64,000 nt of DNA, taken from assembly GCF_032460525.1 (NCBI RefSeq), contig NZ_CP135963.1, positions 3,844,001 through 3,908,000 on the forward strand, written 5' to 3'. Of the stretch, positions 10,883-20,356 are shown one piece after another; within the stretch, counting starts at the first letter, position 1; each line of letters starts with the position of its first letter. A program made the position numbers and the translations under genes. The notes below the pieces were generated by a model, which was given only the letters and a program-made list of their open reading frames with translations, ran no database searches and had not been told where the DNA came from. This DNA is from Geodermatophilus sp. DSM 44513 (GTDB lineage Bacteria; Actinomycetota; Actinomycetes; Mycobacteriales; Geodermatophilaceae).

Positions 10883-12201
10883 CGGTCACACCCGCCCATC
10901 ACCGGGTCGAGCGAGGCGATGGCGGCGATGACGTCGGCGATCATGCCGCCCTCGCTCATCGCCGCGGTCGCCTGCAGGTTGACGAAGCTGGGGTCGCGCA
11001 CGTGCACCCGCCACGGTCGGGTGCTGCCGTCGCTCACCACGTGGTAGCCGAGCTCACCCCGGGGCGACTCGATCGGCACGTACACCTGACCGGCCGGTAC
11101 CCGGAAGCCCTCGGTGACCAGCTTGAAGTGGTGGATCAGGGCCTCCATGGACTGCCCCATGATGTGCCGCACGTGGTCCAGGGAGTTGCCCATGCCGTCC
11201 GGCCCGAGGGACAGCTGCGCCGGCCAGGCGATCTTCTTGTCCTCGACCATCACCGGGCCGGGCTCGAGGCGGTCCAGTGCCTGGGCGATGAGCTTCAGCG
11301 ACTCGTTCACCTCGGCCATGCGGACCAGGTAGCGGCCCCAGGCGTCGCAGGTGTCGGCGGTCGGCACCTCGAAGTCGTAGGTCTCGTACCCCAGGTAGGG
11401 CTCGACCTTGCGCAGGTCCCAGGGCAGCCCGGCCGCGCGCAGCACCGGCCCGGTGACGCCGAGCGCCACGCAGCCGGTGACGTCGAGGTACCCGGCGTCC
11501 TTGAGGCGGGCCTGCCAGATCGGCTGGCCGGTGAGCAGCTTGTGGGTGTCGGCCACCCGCGCCGGCATGACCTCGAGGAACTCGCGGATGTGCTCGACCG
11601 CGCCCGGCGGGAGGTCCTGCGCCAGCCCGCCGGGGCGGATGTAGGCGTGGTTCATCCGCAGCCCGGTGATCTCCTCGAGCAGGTCGAGGACCATCTCCCG
11701 CTCGCGGAAGCCGTTGGTCATCCCGGTGAGCGCGCCCATCTCCATGCCGAAGGTGGCCAGCGCGACCAGGTGTGAGGCGATCCGGTTGAGCTCCATGACC
11801 AGCACGCGGATCGTCCGTGCCCGCTGCGGCACCTCGACGCCGAGCAGCTTCTCGACGGCCATGCAGTAGCCGGCCTCGTTGAACAGCGGGGAGAGGTAGT
11901 CCATCCGGGTCACGAAGGTCGTGCCCTGCGTCCAGTTGCGGTACTCGGTGTTCTTCTCGATGCCGGTGTGCAGGTAGCCGATCACCACCCGCGCCTTGGT
12001 GACCGTCTCCCCCTCCAGGTCCAGCACCAGCCGCAGCACGCCGTGCGTGGAGGGGTGCTGCGGGCCCATGTTGACGACGAGGCGCTCCTCGCCGAGCGCA
12101 TCGGCGCCCAGCGTCTGGTCCCAGTCGCCGCCGGTGACGGTGTAGACCCGGCCCTCGGTGGTCTCCCGCGAGCCGGCGTAGGGGTCGTAGGTGGTGCTCA
12201 T
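10879..12201 (-). CDS. nuoD: NADH-quinone oxidoreductase subunit D
   Basis: 49 kDa-type subunit related to the large subunit of [NiFe]-hydrogenases, 440 residues. It lines the quinone site with NuoB. Recognisable stretches are [21 protein letters not shown], with the quinone-site His of the family, [31 protein letters not shown] and the C-terminal GGCDR. Ten bases separate it from nuoC. Confidence 0.97.
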   Translation of the reverse strand: MSTTYDPYAGSRETTEGRVYTVTGGDWDQTLGADALGEERLVVNMGPQHPSTHGVLRLVLDLEGETVTKARVVIGYLHTGIEKNTEYRNWTQGTTFVTRMDYLSPLFNEAGYCMAVEKLLGVEVPQRARTIRVLVMELNRIASHLVALATFGMEMGALTGMTNGFREREMVLDLLEEITGLRMNHAYIRPGGLAQDLPPGAVEHIREFLEVMPARVADTHKLLTGQPIWQARLKDAGYLDVTGCVALGVTGPVLRAAGLPWDLRKVEPYLGYETYDFEVPTADTCDAWGRYLVRMAEVNESLKLIAQALDRLEPGPVMVEDKKIAWPAQLSLGPDGMGNSLDHVRHIMGQSMEALIHHFKLVTEGFRVPAGQVYVPIESPRGELGYHVVSDGSTRPWRVHVRDPSFVNLQATAAMSEGGMIADVIAAIASLDPVMGGCDR

Positions 12202-12211
12202 CGGGAGCCCC

Positions 12212-12949
12212 TCATCGGTAGGCCCGCCGGGTGTCCGGCGGCGGGACGGTGGCGTCGTGGTACTCGACCGGGACCCCGCCCAGGGGGTAGTCCTTGCGCT
12301 GGGGGTGGCCGTCCCAGTCGTCGGGCATGAGGATGCGGGTCAGCGCCGGGTGGCCGTCGAAGACGACGCCGAACATGTCCCAGGTCTCCCGCTCCTGCCA
12401 GTCCGCCGTCGGGTAGACGCCGCTGACGGAGGGGACGTGCGGGTCCTCGGCGGTGACCGCCACCTCCAGCCGGATCCGCCGGCGGTAGGTCATCGAGGTC
12501 AGGTGGTAGACGACGTGCAACCGCGGCCGCGCCGGGGTGGCCGCCGGGCCGCCGCTGCCCTCGTAGTCGACCCCGGACACGCTGCTGCACAGCTCGAAGC
12601 GCAGCGCCTCGTCGTCCCGCAGCGTCTGCACGAGGGTGAGCAGGTGCTCCCGGGCGACGAAGTAGGTGATCTCGCCGCGGTCGACCAGCACGCGCTGCAC
12701 CGCGGCGTCGTAGGTGGCCTGGCCGAGGGCGTCGACCAGGGCGTCGGTGACCTCGTCGAAGTACCCGCCGTAGGGCCGCTCGGTCGAGTGCAGCGCGACC
12801 GCGCCGCCGGGCTCCACGCGCACCAGCCCGCCGAAGCCGGAGGTGTCCCCACTGCCGCTGACCCCGAACGCGCCCTTGCGGAACCCGCCCGACGGCGCGC
12901 TCGCGCCCTGGCCGGCGTCGACGCCGCTGCGGTCCCCCGGGCCGGTCAC
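12212..12949 (-). CDS. nuoC: NADH-quinone oxidoreductase subunit C
   Basis: 30 kDa-type subunit of the peripheral arm, 245 residues. The family signature is [16 protein letters not shown], followed by [20 protein letters not shown]. The GTG start ([11 protein letters not shown]) overlaps the nuoB stop by four bases. The first 60 residues are a polar leader common in actinobacterial NuoC. It bridges NuoB and NuoD in the connecting module. Confidence 0.95.
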   Translation of the reverse strand: MTGPGDRSGVDAGQGASAPSGGFRKGAFGVSGSGDTSGFGGLVRVEPGGAVALHSTERPYGGYFDEVTDALVDALGQATYDAAVQRVLVDRGEITYFVAREHLLTLVQTLRDDEALRFELCSSVSGVDYEGSGGPAATPARPRLHVVYHLTSMTYRRRIRLEVAVTAEDPHVPSVSGVYPTADWQERETWDMFGVVFDGHPALTRILMPDDWDGHPQRKDYPLGGVPVEYHDATVPPPDTRRAYR

Positions 12950-13626
12950 CGGTTGCCCCGCACGTAGGGCTCGGGCAGCAGGACGGCGTCCCCGCCGCGC
13001 TGCTCGATGGCGAACTGGCCGGTGCGCCGCTCGGCGGCGGCCTGCTCGTAGGCCGCCCGCTTGGCCTTGTCCACCCGCACCGACGAGGGCATCTCCACCA
13101 GCGGGTCGGGCAGCCGGCCCTCGGCGCGGGCCTGCTCCAGCTCGCGCGCCCGCCGGGGCCCCAGCGGCTCCTGCATGATCTTGTGGTGCAGCTTGAGGAT
13201 GGCGTCGGTGAGCATCTCCGGCCGCGGTGGGCAGCCGGGCAGGTACATGTCCACCGGGACGACGTGGTCGACGCCCTGGACGACGGCGTAGTTGTTGAAC
13301 ATCCCGCCGGAGCTGGCGCACACACCCATGGCCAGCACCCAGCGCGGCTCGGGCATCTGGTCGTAGATCTGGCGCAGCACCGGCGCCATCTTCTGGCTGA
13401 CCCGGCCGGCCACGATCATCAGGTCGGCCTGCCGCGGCGAGGCGCGGAAGACCTCCATGCCGAAGCGGGCCAGGTCGTAGCGGCCGGCACCGGTGGCCAT
13501 CATCTCGATCGCGCAGCAGGCCAGCCCGAAGGTGGCCGGCCACAGCGAGGACTTGCGGGTCCAGTTGACCAGCTTCTCCACGCTGGTCAGCAGCACCCCG
13601 CTCGGCAGCTTCTCCTCGAGACCCAT
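12946..13626 (-). CDS. nuoB: NADH-quinone oxidoreductase subunit B (cluster N2)
   Basis: Carries the terminal 4Fe-4S cluster N2, which reduces menaquinone. The ligands are the tandem cysteines in [11 protein letters not shown] plus [10 protein letters not shown] and LPGCPPRPE. It is 226 residues, with a charged C-terminal tail of about 50 residues beyond the usual core. The start [18 protein letters not shown] follows an AAAGGAG ribosome site 7 bases upstream. Eleven bases separate it from nuoA. Confidence 0.97.
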   Translation of the reverse strand: MGLEEKLPSGVLLTSVEKLVNWTRKSSLWPATFGLACCAIEMMATGAGRYDLARFGMEVFRASPRQADLMIVAGRVSQKMAPVLRQIYDQMPEPRWVLAMGVCASSGGMFNNYAVVQGVDHVVPVDMYLPGCPPRPEMLTDAILKLHHKIMQEPLGPRRARELEQARAEGRLPDPLVEMPSSVRVDKAKRAAYEQAAAERRTGQFAIEQRGGDAVLLPEPYVRGNR

Positions 13627-13637
13627 CGTCTGCTCCT

Positions 13638-14000
13638 TTAGTCCCAGTCCAGGCCGCCGCGTCGCCACACGTAGACGTAGGCGATGAACACGGTGCCGAT
13701 GAAGACGACCATCTCGACCAGCCCGAAGACGCCCAGCGCGTCGTTGGCGACGGCCCACGGGTAGAGGAAGACGATCTCGATGTCGAAGATGATGAAGATC
13801 ATCGCCGTCAGGTAGTACTTGATCGGGAAGCGGCCGCCGGTCAGTGGCTGGTCCACCGGCTCGATGCCGCACTCGTAGGCGGCCAGCTTGGCGCGGTTGT
13901 ACCGGCGGGGGCCGGTGTAGGGCGCGAACGTCACGGAGAACAGCGCGAAGCCCGCGGCCAGCACGAACAACCCGACGATCGGGACGTAGTACGACAGCAT
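13638..14000 (-). CDS. nuoA: NADH-quinone oxidoreductase subunit A
   Basis: Small three-helix membrane subunit that holds the quinone-site loop, 120 residues. The loop is visible as [20 protein letters not shown], containing the conserved cysteine, and is followed by the motif [13 protein letters not shown]. It is the first nuo gene and starts 27 bases after the menJ stop. No promoter-like sequence is evident in that gap, so nuo is probably transcribed from the Rex-controlled promoter upstream of menJ. Confidence 0.97.
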   Translation of the reverse strand: MLSYYVPIVGLFVLAAGFALFSVTFAPYTGPRRYNRAKLAAYECGIEPVDQPLTGGRFPIKYYLTAMIFIIFDIEIVFLYPWAVANDALGVFGLVEMVVFIGTVFIAYVYVWRRGGLDWD

Positions 14001-14027
14001 CAGCGGCTCCTCGGCTCGGTGGGCACG

Positions 14028-15287
14028 TCAGACCGCCGGCGCCAGCCGGGTGAGGACGGCGACGGCGCGGTCGAACCGGTCGCCGTCCCGGCCGTCGGTG
14101 AGGTTGCCCATGAGCCGCAGCGCCCGGGCCACCAGCGCCGGCCGCCGGAGCCCGTGCGCGGTGGCGAAACGGACCAGGTCGGGGCGCGCCAGCAGCGCCA
14201 GGAAGCCGGTGCCCAGCCGGTGGTGGCCGCCGTACTCCGCGCGCAGCCGGGCCGGGTACCGGCGCAGCACGGCCTCCCGGGCCGGGCCCGCGGGCGCGGC
14301 GAGGGCCTCGGTCGCCGCCTCGGCCGCCATCCGGCCGGTCTCCAGGGCGTAGCTGATGCCCTCGCCGTTGAACGGGTTGACGGTGCCCGCCGCGTCGCCG
14401 GCCAGCAGCAGCCCGCGGGTGTAGGCCGGGCCGCGGTGCAGGGCCATCGGCAGGCCGGCGCCGCGCAGCGGGGTGACCGCGTGCTCCTCGCCGAGCTGCC
14501 ACTCCGGCGGGAGGGTGTCCAGCCACCGGCGCAGCACGGCCCGCGGCTCGGCGCCGGAGCCGCGGCGGGTGTCCAGCAGGCCGAAGCCGACGTTGCTGGT
14601 GCCGTCGCCCATCCCGAACGCCCAGCCGTAGCCGGGCATCGAGTCGGCGTCCGGGCCGGCCGGGGACAGGTCGAAGGAGATGTCGAGGTACTCGTCGGAG
14701 GTGCGCGGGGACGACACGTAGCGGCGGACGGCGACGCCGAGCGGCCGGTCCTCGCGGCGGAGCAGGCCCAGCGCCTTGGCCAGCCGGCCGGACAGGCCCT
14801 CGGCGGAGACCACCAGTGGCGCGCGCCAGGTGGCCGGCGCCCGGTCGGGCCCCTCGGTGGCCCGCACCCCGGTGACCCGGCCGGCGTCGTCCAGCAGCGG
14901 GCCGGTGACCGTGACCTCCTGCACCAGCCGCGCGCCGGCCGCGACGGCGTGTGCGGCCAGCCCGGCGTCGAGGTCCCGGCGGCTGCGGATGAGGCCGTGG
15001 GACGGCCAGGACCGCAGCTGCGGCCAGTCCACCTCGACGACCTCGCCGCCGCCGGTGACCCGCAGCCCCCGGTGCCGGACCCAGCCGGTGGTGTCCACGC
15101 CCATGTCGGCCAGCGCCTTGACGCCGCGGGGGGTCAGGCCGTCGCCGCAGACCTTCTCCCGGGGCAGCCGGGCCTTCTCCAGGACGGCGACGTCCAGCCC
15201 GGCCCCCGCCAGGTGCCAGGCGGCCGAGGAGCCGGCGGGACCGGCGCCGACGACGAGCACGTCGGCCCGCCGGTCGTGGTCGTCCAC
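14028..15287 (-). CDS. menJ: Geranylgeranyl reductase family protein, likely menaquinone reductase
   Basis: FAD-dependent reductase that in mycobacteria saturates one isoprene unit of the menaquinone side chain. It is 419 residues. The dinucleotide motif is [20 protein letters not shown], followed by the family signature [14 protein letters not shown] and the C-terminal FAD motif [20 protein letters not shown] chose the GTG at 15287 because GGAGGGGG lies 6 bases before it. An upstream in-frame GTG at 15344 would fall inside the Rex operator. Its location at the head of nuoA-M couples quinone tailoring to complex I. Menaquinone as substrate is inferred from context and family. Confidence 0.85.
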   Translation of the reverse strand: MDDHDRRADVLVVGAGPAGSSAAWHLAGAGLDVAVLEKARLPREKVCGDGLTPRGVKALADMGVDTTGWVRHRGLRVTGGGEVVEVDWPQLRSWPSHGLIRSRRDLDAGLAAHAVAAGARLVQEVTVTGPLLDDAGRVTGVRATEGPDRAPATWRAPLVVSAEGLSGRLAKALGLLRREDRPLGVAVRRYVSSPRTSDEYLDISFDLSPAGPDADSMPGYGWAFGMGDGTSNVGFGLLDTRRGSGAEPRAVLRRWLDTLPPEWQLGEEHAVTPLRGAGLPMALHRGPAYTRGLLLAGDAAGTVNPFNGEGISYALETGRMAAEAATEALAAPAGPAREAVLRRYPARLRAEYGGHHRLGTGFLALLARPDLVRFATAHGLRRPALVARALRLMGNLTDGRDGDRFDRAVAVLTRLAPAV

Positions 15288-15328
15288 CTCGGCCCCCTCC
15301 GCCTCGATGTCGGGTGTTCCCGCGCAGC

Positions 15329-15346
15329 TTGTGAAATGCTTCACAA
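15329..15346. promoter_or_regulatory. Rex operator upstream of menJ-nuo
   Basis: The 18 bases read TTGTGAA-ATGC-TTCACAA, a perfect inverted repeat with 7-base arms and a 4-base centre. This matches the known Rex consensus (TTGTGAA-N4-TTCACAA form) closely. It lies 42-59 bases upstream of the chosen menJ start. A weak TACAGT box sits at 15361-15366 on the minus strand just upstream. The gene for Rex itself is in this window (41605-42267). Confidence 0.8.
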
Positions 15347-15456
15347 AGTCGCCCGGTCCCTACTGTAGGCCGGTCTGTGAGCTCGCTGACAGGGGGCCGC
15401 CGGGACCGGGGCGTCACGGTTGGGTCTCGCCGCACCCCACTCGTCCCGGCCGCAGC

Positions 15457-16182
15457 TCAGCCGGCCGGCCGGCGCCCGCGGTGCAGGGCGACGACGCCGC
15501 CGGTGAGGTCGCGCCAGGCCACGTCGGCCCAGCCGGCGGCCTGCAGCCGGGCGGCCAGCGCCGGCTGGTCGGGCCAGGCCCGGATCGACTCGGCCAGGTA
15601 GACGTAGGCGTCGGGGTTGCTGCTGACCGCCCGCGCGACCCGCGGCAGGGCCCGCACGAGGTACTCGGTGTAGACGGTCCGGAACGGGGCCCAGGTGGGG
15701 CTGGAGAACTCGCAGACGACCAGCGTGCCGCCGGGCCGGGTGACGCGGGCGAACTCACGCAGCGCGGCATCGGGGTCGGCGACGTTGCGCAGGCCGAAGG
15801 AGATCACCACGCCGTCGACGCTCGCGTCGGCCAGCGGCAGCGCCATCGCGTCGCCGGCCACCTTGGGCACCGGCCGCGCGGCGCCGGCCCAGAGCATCCC
15901 CTGGGAGAAGTCGCAGGCGATCGCGTGCACGCCGCCGGCGGCCAGCTCCACCGTGGAGACCGCCGTGCCGGCGGCGACGTCGAGCACCGTCTGGCCCGGG
16001 CGCGCACCGAGCGCCTCCCGGGTGGCCCGCCGCCACGAGGCGTCCCGGCCACCGGACAGCACGGTGTTGGTCAGGTCGTAGCGCCGGGCAACCCGGTCGA
16101 ACATGGCCGCGACCTCGGCCGGCCGCTTGTCCAGGCCGGCCCTCGTGCCCGCGGTGTGTGCGCTGTCTCGCCGGTCCGCCAC
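15457..16182 (-). CDS. menG: Demethylmenaquinone methyltransferase (UbiE/MenG family)
   Basis: SAM-dependent C-methyltransferase making menaquinone from demethylmenaquinone, 241 residues. UbiE signatures are [18 protein letters not shown], the SAM motif [16 protein letters not shown] and [14 protein letters not shown]. The GTG start ([12 protein letters not shown]) is only 8 bases downstream of a TAGCGT box on the same strand, suggesting a leaderless message. It is divergent from menF across 36 bases. Downstream, 110 bases separate it from the Rex operator. Confidence 0.93.
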   Translation of the reverse strand: MADRRDSAHTAGTRAGLDKRPAEVAAMFDRVARRYDLTNTVLSGGRDASWRRATREALGARPGQTVLDVAAGTAVSTVELAAGGVHAIACDFSQGMLWAGAARPVPKVAGDAMALPLADASVDGVVISFGLRNVADPDAALREFARVTRPGGTLVVCEFSSPTWAPFRTVYTEYLVRALPRVARAVSSNPDAYVYLAESIRAWPDQPALAARLQAAGWADVAWRDLTGGVVALHRGRRPAG

Positions 16183-16218
16183 GCCGATCGACGCTACCGG
16201 CTGCCTACTCTTGACCTC
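16183..16218. promoter_or_regulatory. 36-base divergent promoter region between menG and menF
   Basis: On the plus strand TACTCT (16206-16211) ends 7 bases before the menF GTG. On the minus strand TAGCGT (16196-16191) ends 8 bases before the menG GTG. Both fit an xAnnnT -10 box whose transcription start would fall on or next to the start codon, i.e. leaderless transcription. No clear -35 boxes are seen. Inference from sequence only. Confidence 0.55.
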
Positions 16219-17499
16219 GTGAGCGTGGCGGCGGTGACCACAGCGGGGGCGGTCACGCCTGCGGTGACCACCACGCCGCTGCACGAGGCGCCGGCCCTGC
16301 TGGACCTGCTGCCGGTCTCCGGCGCGCTGTCCTGGGTGCGCCGCGGCGAGGGCCTGGTCGGGTGGGGCGAGGTGGCCCGCCTGGAGGTCACCGGCCCGGG
16401 TGCCCTGGCCGAGGCGGCCGCGTGGTGGGCCGACCACAGCGCCGGCCTCGACGTCGACGACCGCGCCGGGGTGCCCGGCTCCGGGCCGGTCCTGTTCGCC
16501 AGCATCGCCTTCGACCCGGCCGCCGGGACGTCGGTGTTCGTCGTCCCGGAGGTGGTGGTCGGCCGGCGGGACGGCGTGGCCTGGGTGACCACCACCGGGG
16601 ACGCCGACCCCGCCGAGGTGCTGGCCGGCGGGTCGACGGGCACGGTCCCGCCGGCTCCGCCGGGCCGGCTGCGCTACGCCGACGGCGCCCTGGACCCCGC
16701 CTCGTGGTGCGCGCGGGTGACCACCGCCGTGGCCCGCATCGGCGCCGGTGAGCTGGCCAAGGTGGTGCTCGCCCGCGACCTCCTGGTCACCGCCGACGCG
16801 CCGCTGGACGTGCGCTCGCTGCTCGCCCGGCTGGCCGACCGCTTCCCCGACTGCTGGACCTTCGCCGTCGACGGCCTGCTCGGGGCGACCCCGGAGCTGC
16901 TGCTGCGCCGCACCGGCCGGCAGCTGTCCTCCCGCGTGCTGGCCGGCACCGCACCCCGCGGCGCCGGTGCCGAGGACGCGCGGCTGGCCGCGGACCTGCT
17001 GTCCTCGGCCAAGGACCGCGCCGAGCACGCCCTGGCCGTCGAATCCCTGGTGCGGGCGCTGGAGCCGTACTGCACGACGCTGAGCGCGCCCGCGGAGCCG
17101 GAGCTGCTCACGCTGGCCAACGTGCGCCACCTGGCCACCGACGTCACCGGTGCACAGCGCGCCCGAGGCACCCGGGGGCGCGCCGGGCTGCTGGAGCTGG
17201 TCGGCGCGGTGCACCCGACGGCCGCCGTCTGCGGCACCCCGACCGACGCCGCCGCCGCGCTGATCGGGGAGCTGGAGGGCATGGACCGCGGCCGCTACGC
17301 CGGTCCGGTCGGCTGGGTGGACGCCCGCGGGGACGGCGAGTTCGGCCTGGCGCTGCGCTGCGCAGAGCTCTCCGCCACCGACCCGGCCTCGGCGCGGCTG
17401 TTCGCCGGCTGCGGCATCGTGGCCGGCTCCGACCCGGCCGCGGAGCTCGCCGAGACCCAGGCGAAGTTCGCCGCCGTCCAGGCCGCGCTGGAGAGCTGA
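16219..17499 (+). CDS. menF: Isochorismate synthase
   Basis: Converts chorismate to isochorismate, the first committed step of classical menaquinone synthesis. It is 426 residues. The C-terminal chorismate-binding domain shows [10 protein letters not shown], the PELLLRRTG region, [23 protein letters not shown] and a final [18 protein letters not shown]. The GTG start is preceded by a leaderless-type promoter. A siderophore role (EntC/DhbC) is the alternative, but the adjacent menD, menC, menE and menA favour MenF. Confidence 0.88.
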   Translation: MSVAAVTTAGAVTPAVTTTPLHEAPALLDLLPVSGALSWVRRGEGLVGWGEVARLEVTGPGALAEAAAWWADHSAGLDVDDRAGVPGSGPVLFASIAFDPAAGTSVFVVPEVVVGRRDGVAWVTTTGDADPAEVLAGGSTGTVPPAPPGRLRYADGALDPASWCARVTTAVARIGAGELAKVVLARDLLVTADAPLDVRSLLARLADRFPDCWTFAVDGLLGATPELLLRRTGRQLSSRVLAGTAPRGAGAEDARLAADLLSSAKDRAEHALAVESLVRALEPYCTTLSAPAEPELLTLANVRHLATDVTGAQRARGTRGRAGLLELVGAVHPTAAVCGTPTDAAAALIGELEGMDRGRYAGPVGWVDARGDGEFGLALRCAELSATDPASARLFAGCGIVAGSDPAAELAETQAKFAAVQAALES

Positions 17500-17521
17500 C
17501 CGCCGGCCGGGTCTCCCCGGC

Positions 17522-17565
17522 GCCGCTCGTGCTCTGCCCACCACCGTGGGCAGAGCACGAGCGGC
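17522..17565. terminator. Perfect 20-bp hairpin between convergent menF and menD
   Basis: The left arm at 17522-17541 and right arm at 17546-17565 are exact reverse complements, with a 4-base loop (CACC). The arms contain GTGCTCTGCCCA and its complement. There is no long T tract on either side. It lies 23 bases after the menF stop and 52 bases beyond the menD stop, so it can serve both strands. Confidence 0.75.
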
Positions 17566-17616
17566 CACACGACCGGTTGGCCGGGCCGCGGTGCCGGGAC
17601 CGACCGGTCCGGGCCC

Positions 17617-19338
17617 TCAGCCGGCCAGCGCGTCGGCGGCGGCGGCCCGCAGCCGGACGGCGAGCCCGGCCTCGGCGCGCTGGTCGGTGCCGACGACGAC
17701 CACCTGCGGCCCGCCGGCGGCGACGGCGTCCCGGAGCCCGGCCGGCGAGGACACCCGCTGCGCCGGCCAGCCCAGGGCCTCGGCCACGGCGACCAGGTCC
17801 TGGCCGTGCGGCGTGCCGAAGACCCGCCGGTAGCCGGCCTCGTACCGGGGGTCGCCGGGCTCGAGCTGGGCGAAGATGCCGCCGCCGTCGTTGTCCGCCA
17901 CGACCAGGGTGAGGTCCGGCCGCGGCTCGCCCTCCCCCAGCAGCAGCCCCTGCAGGTCGTGCAGGAACGTCAGGTCACCGAGCAGCGCGAACGCCCGCCC
18001 TCCGCCGGATCCACCGCCATCATCGCGATGTCGGCGGTCCGCCCGCTGGTGCGCGCGGGCCGCGCCGACCGCGGTGGAGACCGTGCCGTCGATGCCGGCG
18101 ACCCCGCGGTTGGCCAGCACCGTGAGCCCCGCCCGCGGGAGCGCGAGCCGGTCGACGTCGCGCACCGGGGTCGACGAGCCGAGGACGAGGAGCGCGCCGT
18201 CGGGCAGGCCGGCGACCAGGTCGCGGGCGAGCCGGCCCGCGGTCAGCGCGGGCTCGGCGTCGAGGAGGCCGTCGACCGCCGTCCCGACCCGGTCGGCGGC
18301 GGCGCACCACGCGGCCCGCCAGGAGGGGTCGGCCGGGGCGCCGGGCGCCGGCAGCGTGCCCACCCGGGTCGTCGAGCGGCCGGCGTCGGGCCAGCGCGGG
18401 CTCGCCGAGACCGTCTCCACCCGGACGGCGGGGTCGGCGAGCAGCGCGGAGACCGGCCGGGACAGCGTCGGCCGCCCGACCACCAGCACCCGGTCGGGCC
18501 GGTGCGCGGCCAGCCAGTCCGGCACCCCCAGCAGCAGCGCGCCGCCCCGCACCGACCCGCCCCACGCCCCGCTGGAGGGCTCGGCGACGACCGGCCAGCC
18601 CTGCGCCCGCGCCAGCTCGCCCGCCGCCCGCCCCAGTCCCGGCGGGCCGTCCCCGACCACGACCAGGGTGCGCGCGGGTCCGCCGTCGGCCGGCCGCGCC
18701 GCGGCGGTGACCGCGGCGCCGGTCCACGGCGCGCCGTCCGGCCGCCCGGCCCAGGGCCCGTCCGGGGGGACGTCCGCGTCGTCGGGCAGCAGCGGCTCGC
18801 GCAGCGGCAGGTTGAGGTGCACCGGGCCCGGGTCGCCGGAGAGCGCGCCGCGGGCGACCAGCAGGACCTTGGCCACCAGGGAGCGCCAGTAGCGGTTCTG
18901 CGCCTCCTCGCGGCCGGCCTCGGGCACGCCGACGTCGACCGCGGCCCGCACCGCGCCGCCGTAGAGGCCCGGCTGGGCGATCGTCTGGTTGGCGCCGGTG
19001 TCCCGCAGCTCCGGGGGCCGGTCGGCGGTCAGCGCGAGCAGCGGCACGCCGGCGGCGTCGGCCTCCAGCACGGCGGCGTGCAGGTGCGCGGTCGCCGTCC
19101 CGGAGGTGGTGAGCACCGGCACCGGCCGCCCGGACGCCTTGGCCAGGCCGAGGGCGAGGAAGGCCGCCGTCCGCTCGTCGATGCGCACGTGCAGGGTCAG
19201 CCGGCCGGCCCGCTCGGCGGCGGCCAGCGCCAGCGCGACCGGCGCGGACCGGGAGCCGGGGGCGACGACGGCGTCGGTGACCCCGCCGCGGAGCAGCTCG
19301 TCGACGAGCACCCGGGCCAGCGCGGTGGAGGGGTTCAC
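17617..19338 (-). CDS. menD: 2-succinyl-5-enolpyruvyl-6-hydroxy-3-cyclohexene-1-carboxylate synthase
   Basis: Thiamine-diphosphate enzyme condensing isochorismate with 2-oxoglutarate, 573 residues. Visible signatures are VVAPGSRSAPVALALA at the N-terminus, the catalytic-Glu region RIDERTAAFLALGLA, and TTSGTATAHLHAAV. The ThDP/Mg motif runs from LLGDLTFLHDLQGL to ADNDGGGIF. A 17-residue polar insert rich in Arg, Asp and Gly lies at about residues 431-447 just before the ThDP motif. The GTG start overlaps the menC stop by four bases. Confidence 0.95.
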   Translation of the reverse strand: MNPSTALARVLVDELLRGGVTDAVVAPGSRSAPVALALAAAERAGRLTLHVRIDERTAAFLALGLAKASGRPVPVLTTSGTATAHLHAAVLEADAAGVPLLALTADRPPELRDTGANQTIAQPGLYGGAVRAAVDVGVPEAGREEAQNRYWRSLVAKVLLVARGALSGDPGPVHLNLPLREPLLPDDADVPPDGPWAGRPDGAPWTGAAVTAAARPADGGPARTLVVVGDGPPGLGRAAGELARAQGWPVVAEPSSGAWGGSVRGGALLLGVPDWLAAHRPDRVLVVGRPTLSRPVSALLADPAVRVETVSASPRWPDAGRSTTRVGTLPAPGAPADPSWRAAWCAAADRVGTAVDGLLDAEPALTAGRLARDLVAGLPDGALLVLGSSTPVRDVDRLALPRAGLTVLANRGVAGIDGTVSTAVGAARAHQRADRRHRDDGGGSGGGRAFALLGDLTFLHDLQGLLLGEGEPRPDLTLVVADNDGGGIFAQLEPGDPRYEAGYRRVFGTPHGQDLVAVAEALGWPAQRVSSPAGLRDAVAAGGPQVVVVGTDQRAEAGLAVRLRAAAADALAG

Positions 19339-20270
19339 CGGGACACCGCGGCCAGTCGGGCCCGCCAGCGCGCCGCGACGTCCGGCCCGGCCGCGACGTC
19401 GGCCAGCCGGTCGGGCACCACGGCGCGCACCGGCAGGGCGCCGTCCACCGGGAGCAGCGGGTCGCTCGTGACGTCGCCGGCCAGGAGCGCGACGGTGGCC
19501 AGTCCGCAGGCGAACGGCAGCTCGGGCAGCGCCGCGGCCAGCGCCACCCCGGCGGCGATGCCGACCGAGCTCTCCAGCGCCGAGGACACCACGCACGGCA
19601 GGCCGTGCGCCTGCGCCACCTCCAGGGCCGCGCGGACCCCACCGAGCGGCTGCACCTTGAGGACGACGACGTCGCAGGCCTCGCGCAGGTCCACCCGCAG
19701 CGGGTCGGCCGCGCGCCGGACCACCTCGTCGGCGGCGATGCGGACGTCGACCCGCCGGCGCAGCGCGGCCAGCTCGGCCAGGGACGCGCAGGGCTGCTCG
19801 GCGTACTCCAGGCCCACCCGGTCCAGCTCGCGGATCCGCGCGACCGCGGTGTCGACGTCCCAGGCCGCGTTCGCGTCGACCCGGATCGCGCCGGCCGGCC
19901 CGAGCGCGTCGCGCACCGCCTCGACGCGGGCGAGGTCGTCGGCGGGGGTCTGGCCGGGCTCGGCGACCTTGACCTTCGCCGTCCGACAGCCGGAGGCGGT
20001 CACGATCGCGTGCGCCCGCCCGGCGTCCACGGCCGGGACGGTCACGTTCACCGGCACGCTGGCGCGCAGCGGCGCCGGCCACCCCGTGCAGGCGGCCTCC
20101 ACCGCGGCGGCCCACCAGCGGCGGCTCTCCGCGACGTCGTAGTCCCAGAACGGGGAGAACTCCCCCCAGCCGGCCGGGCCCCGCACCAGCACGCCGTCGC
20201 GCACGTCGATGCCGCGGAACCGGGTCCGCATCGGCACCGACCAGACCCGCGCCCCGCCGGTGTCGATCAC
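19335..20270 (-). CDS. menC: o-Succinylbenzoate synthase
   Basis: Enolase-superfamily dehydratase making o-succinylbenzoate from the MenD/MenH product, 311 residues. The catalytic lysine appears in TAKVKVAEPG, metal ligands in IRVDANAAWD, LEYAEQPC and IAADEVVR, and the second lysine in VVVLKVQPLGG. The GTG start follows a TACGCT box by 7 bases on the minus strand (20283-20278), implying a leaderless transcript. It is translationally coupled to menD and divergent from menE. Confidence 0.93.
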   Translation of the reverse strand: MIDTGGARVWSVPMRTRFRGIDVRDGVLVRGPAGWGEFSPFWDYDVAESRRWWAAAVEAACTGWPAPLRASVPVNVTVPAVDAGRAHAIVTASGCRTAKVKVAEPGQTPADDLARVEAVRDALGPAGAIRVDANAAWDVDTAVARIRELDRVGLEYAEQPCASLAELAALRRRVDVRIAADEVVRRAADPLRVDLREACDVVVLKVQPLGGVRAALEVAQAHGLPCVVSSALESSVGIAAGVALAAALPELPFACGLATVALLAGDVTSDPLLPVDGALPVRAVVPDRLADVAAGPDVAARWRARLAAVSR

Positions 20271-20356
20271 GCCGCCAAGCGTATGCGGCCCTCCTGCAGG
20301 GCCCCGCCGCGAGCGTGCGAGTGGTGGGGGCAGGAGGGTCCTTATCCTCGGATCCC
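20271..20356. promoter_or_regulatory. Divergent menC/menE promoter region containing a GC hairpin repeat
   Basis: TACGCT (minus strand, 20283-20278) serves menC and TATCCT (plus strand, 20343-20348) lies 8 bases before the menE ATG. Between them, 20287-20341 is one copy of the dispersed hairpin family, with outer arms GGCCCTCCTGC and GCAGGAGGGTCC. The repeat therefore occupies the -35 regions of both promoters. Also visible is the core CCGCCGCGAGC shared with the copy at 57562-57618. Confidence 0.6.

Noticed and set aside
12946..15435. A long minus frame joining menJ territory to nuoB
   Set aside because: The first 603 codons are menJ and nuoA in the wrong frame. nuoB begins at the ATG at 13626 with a good ribosome site.
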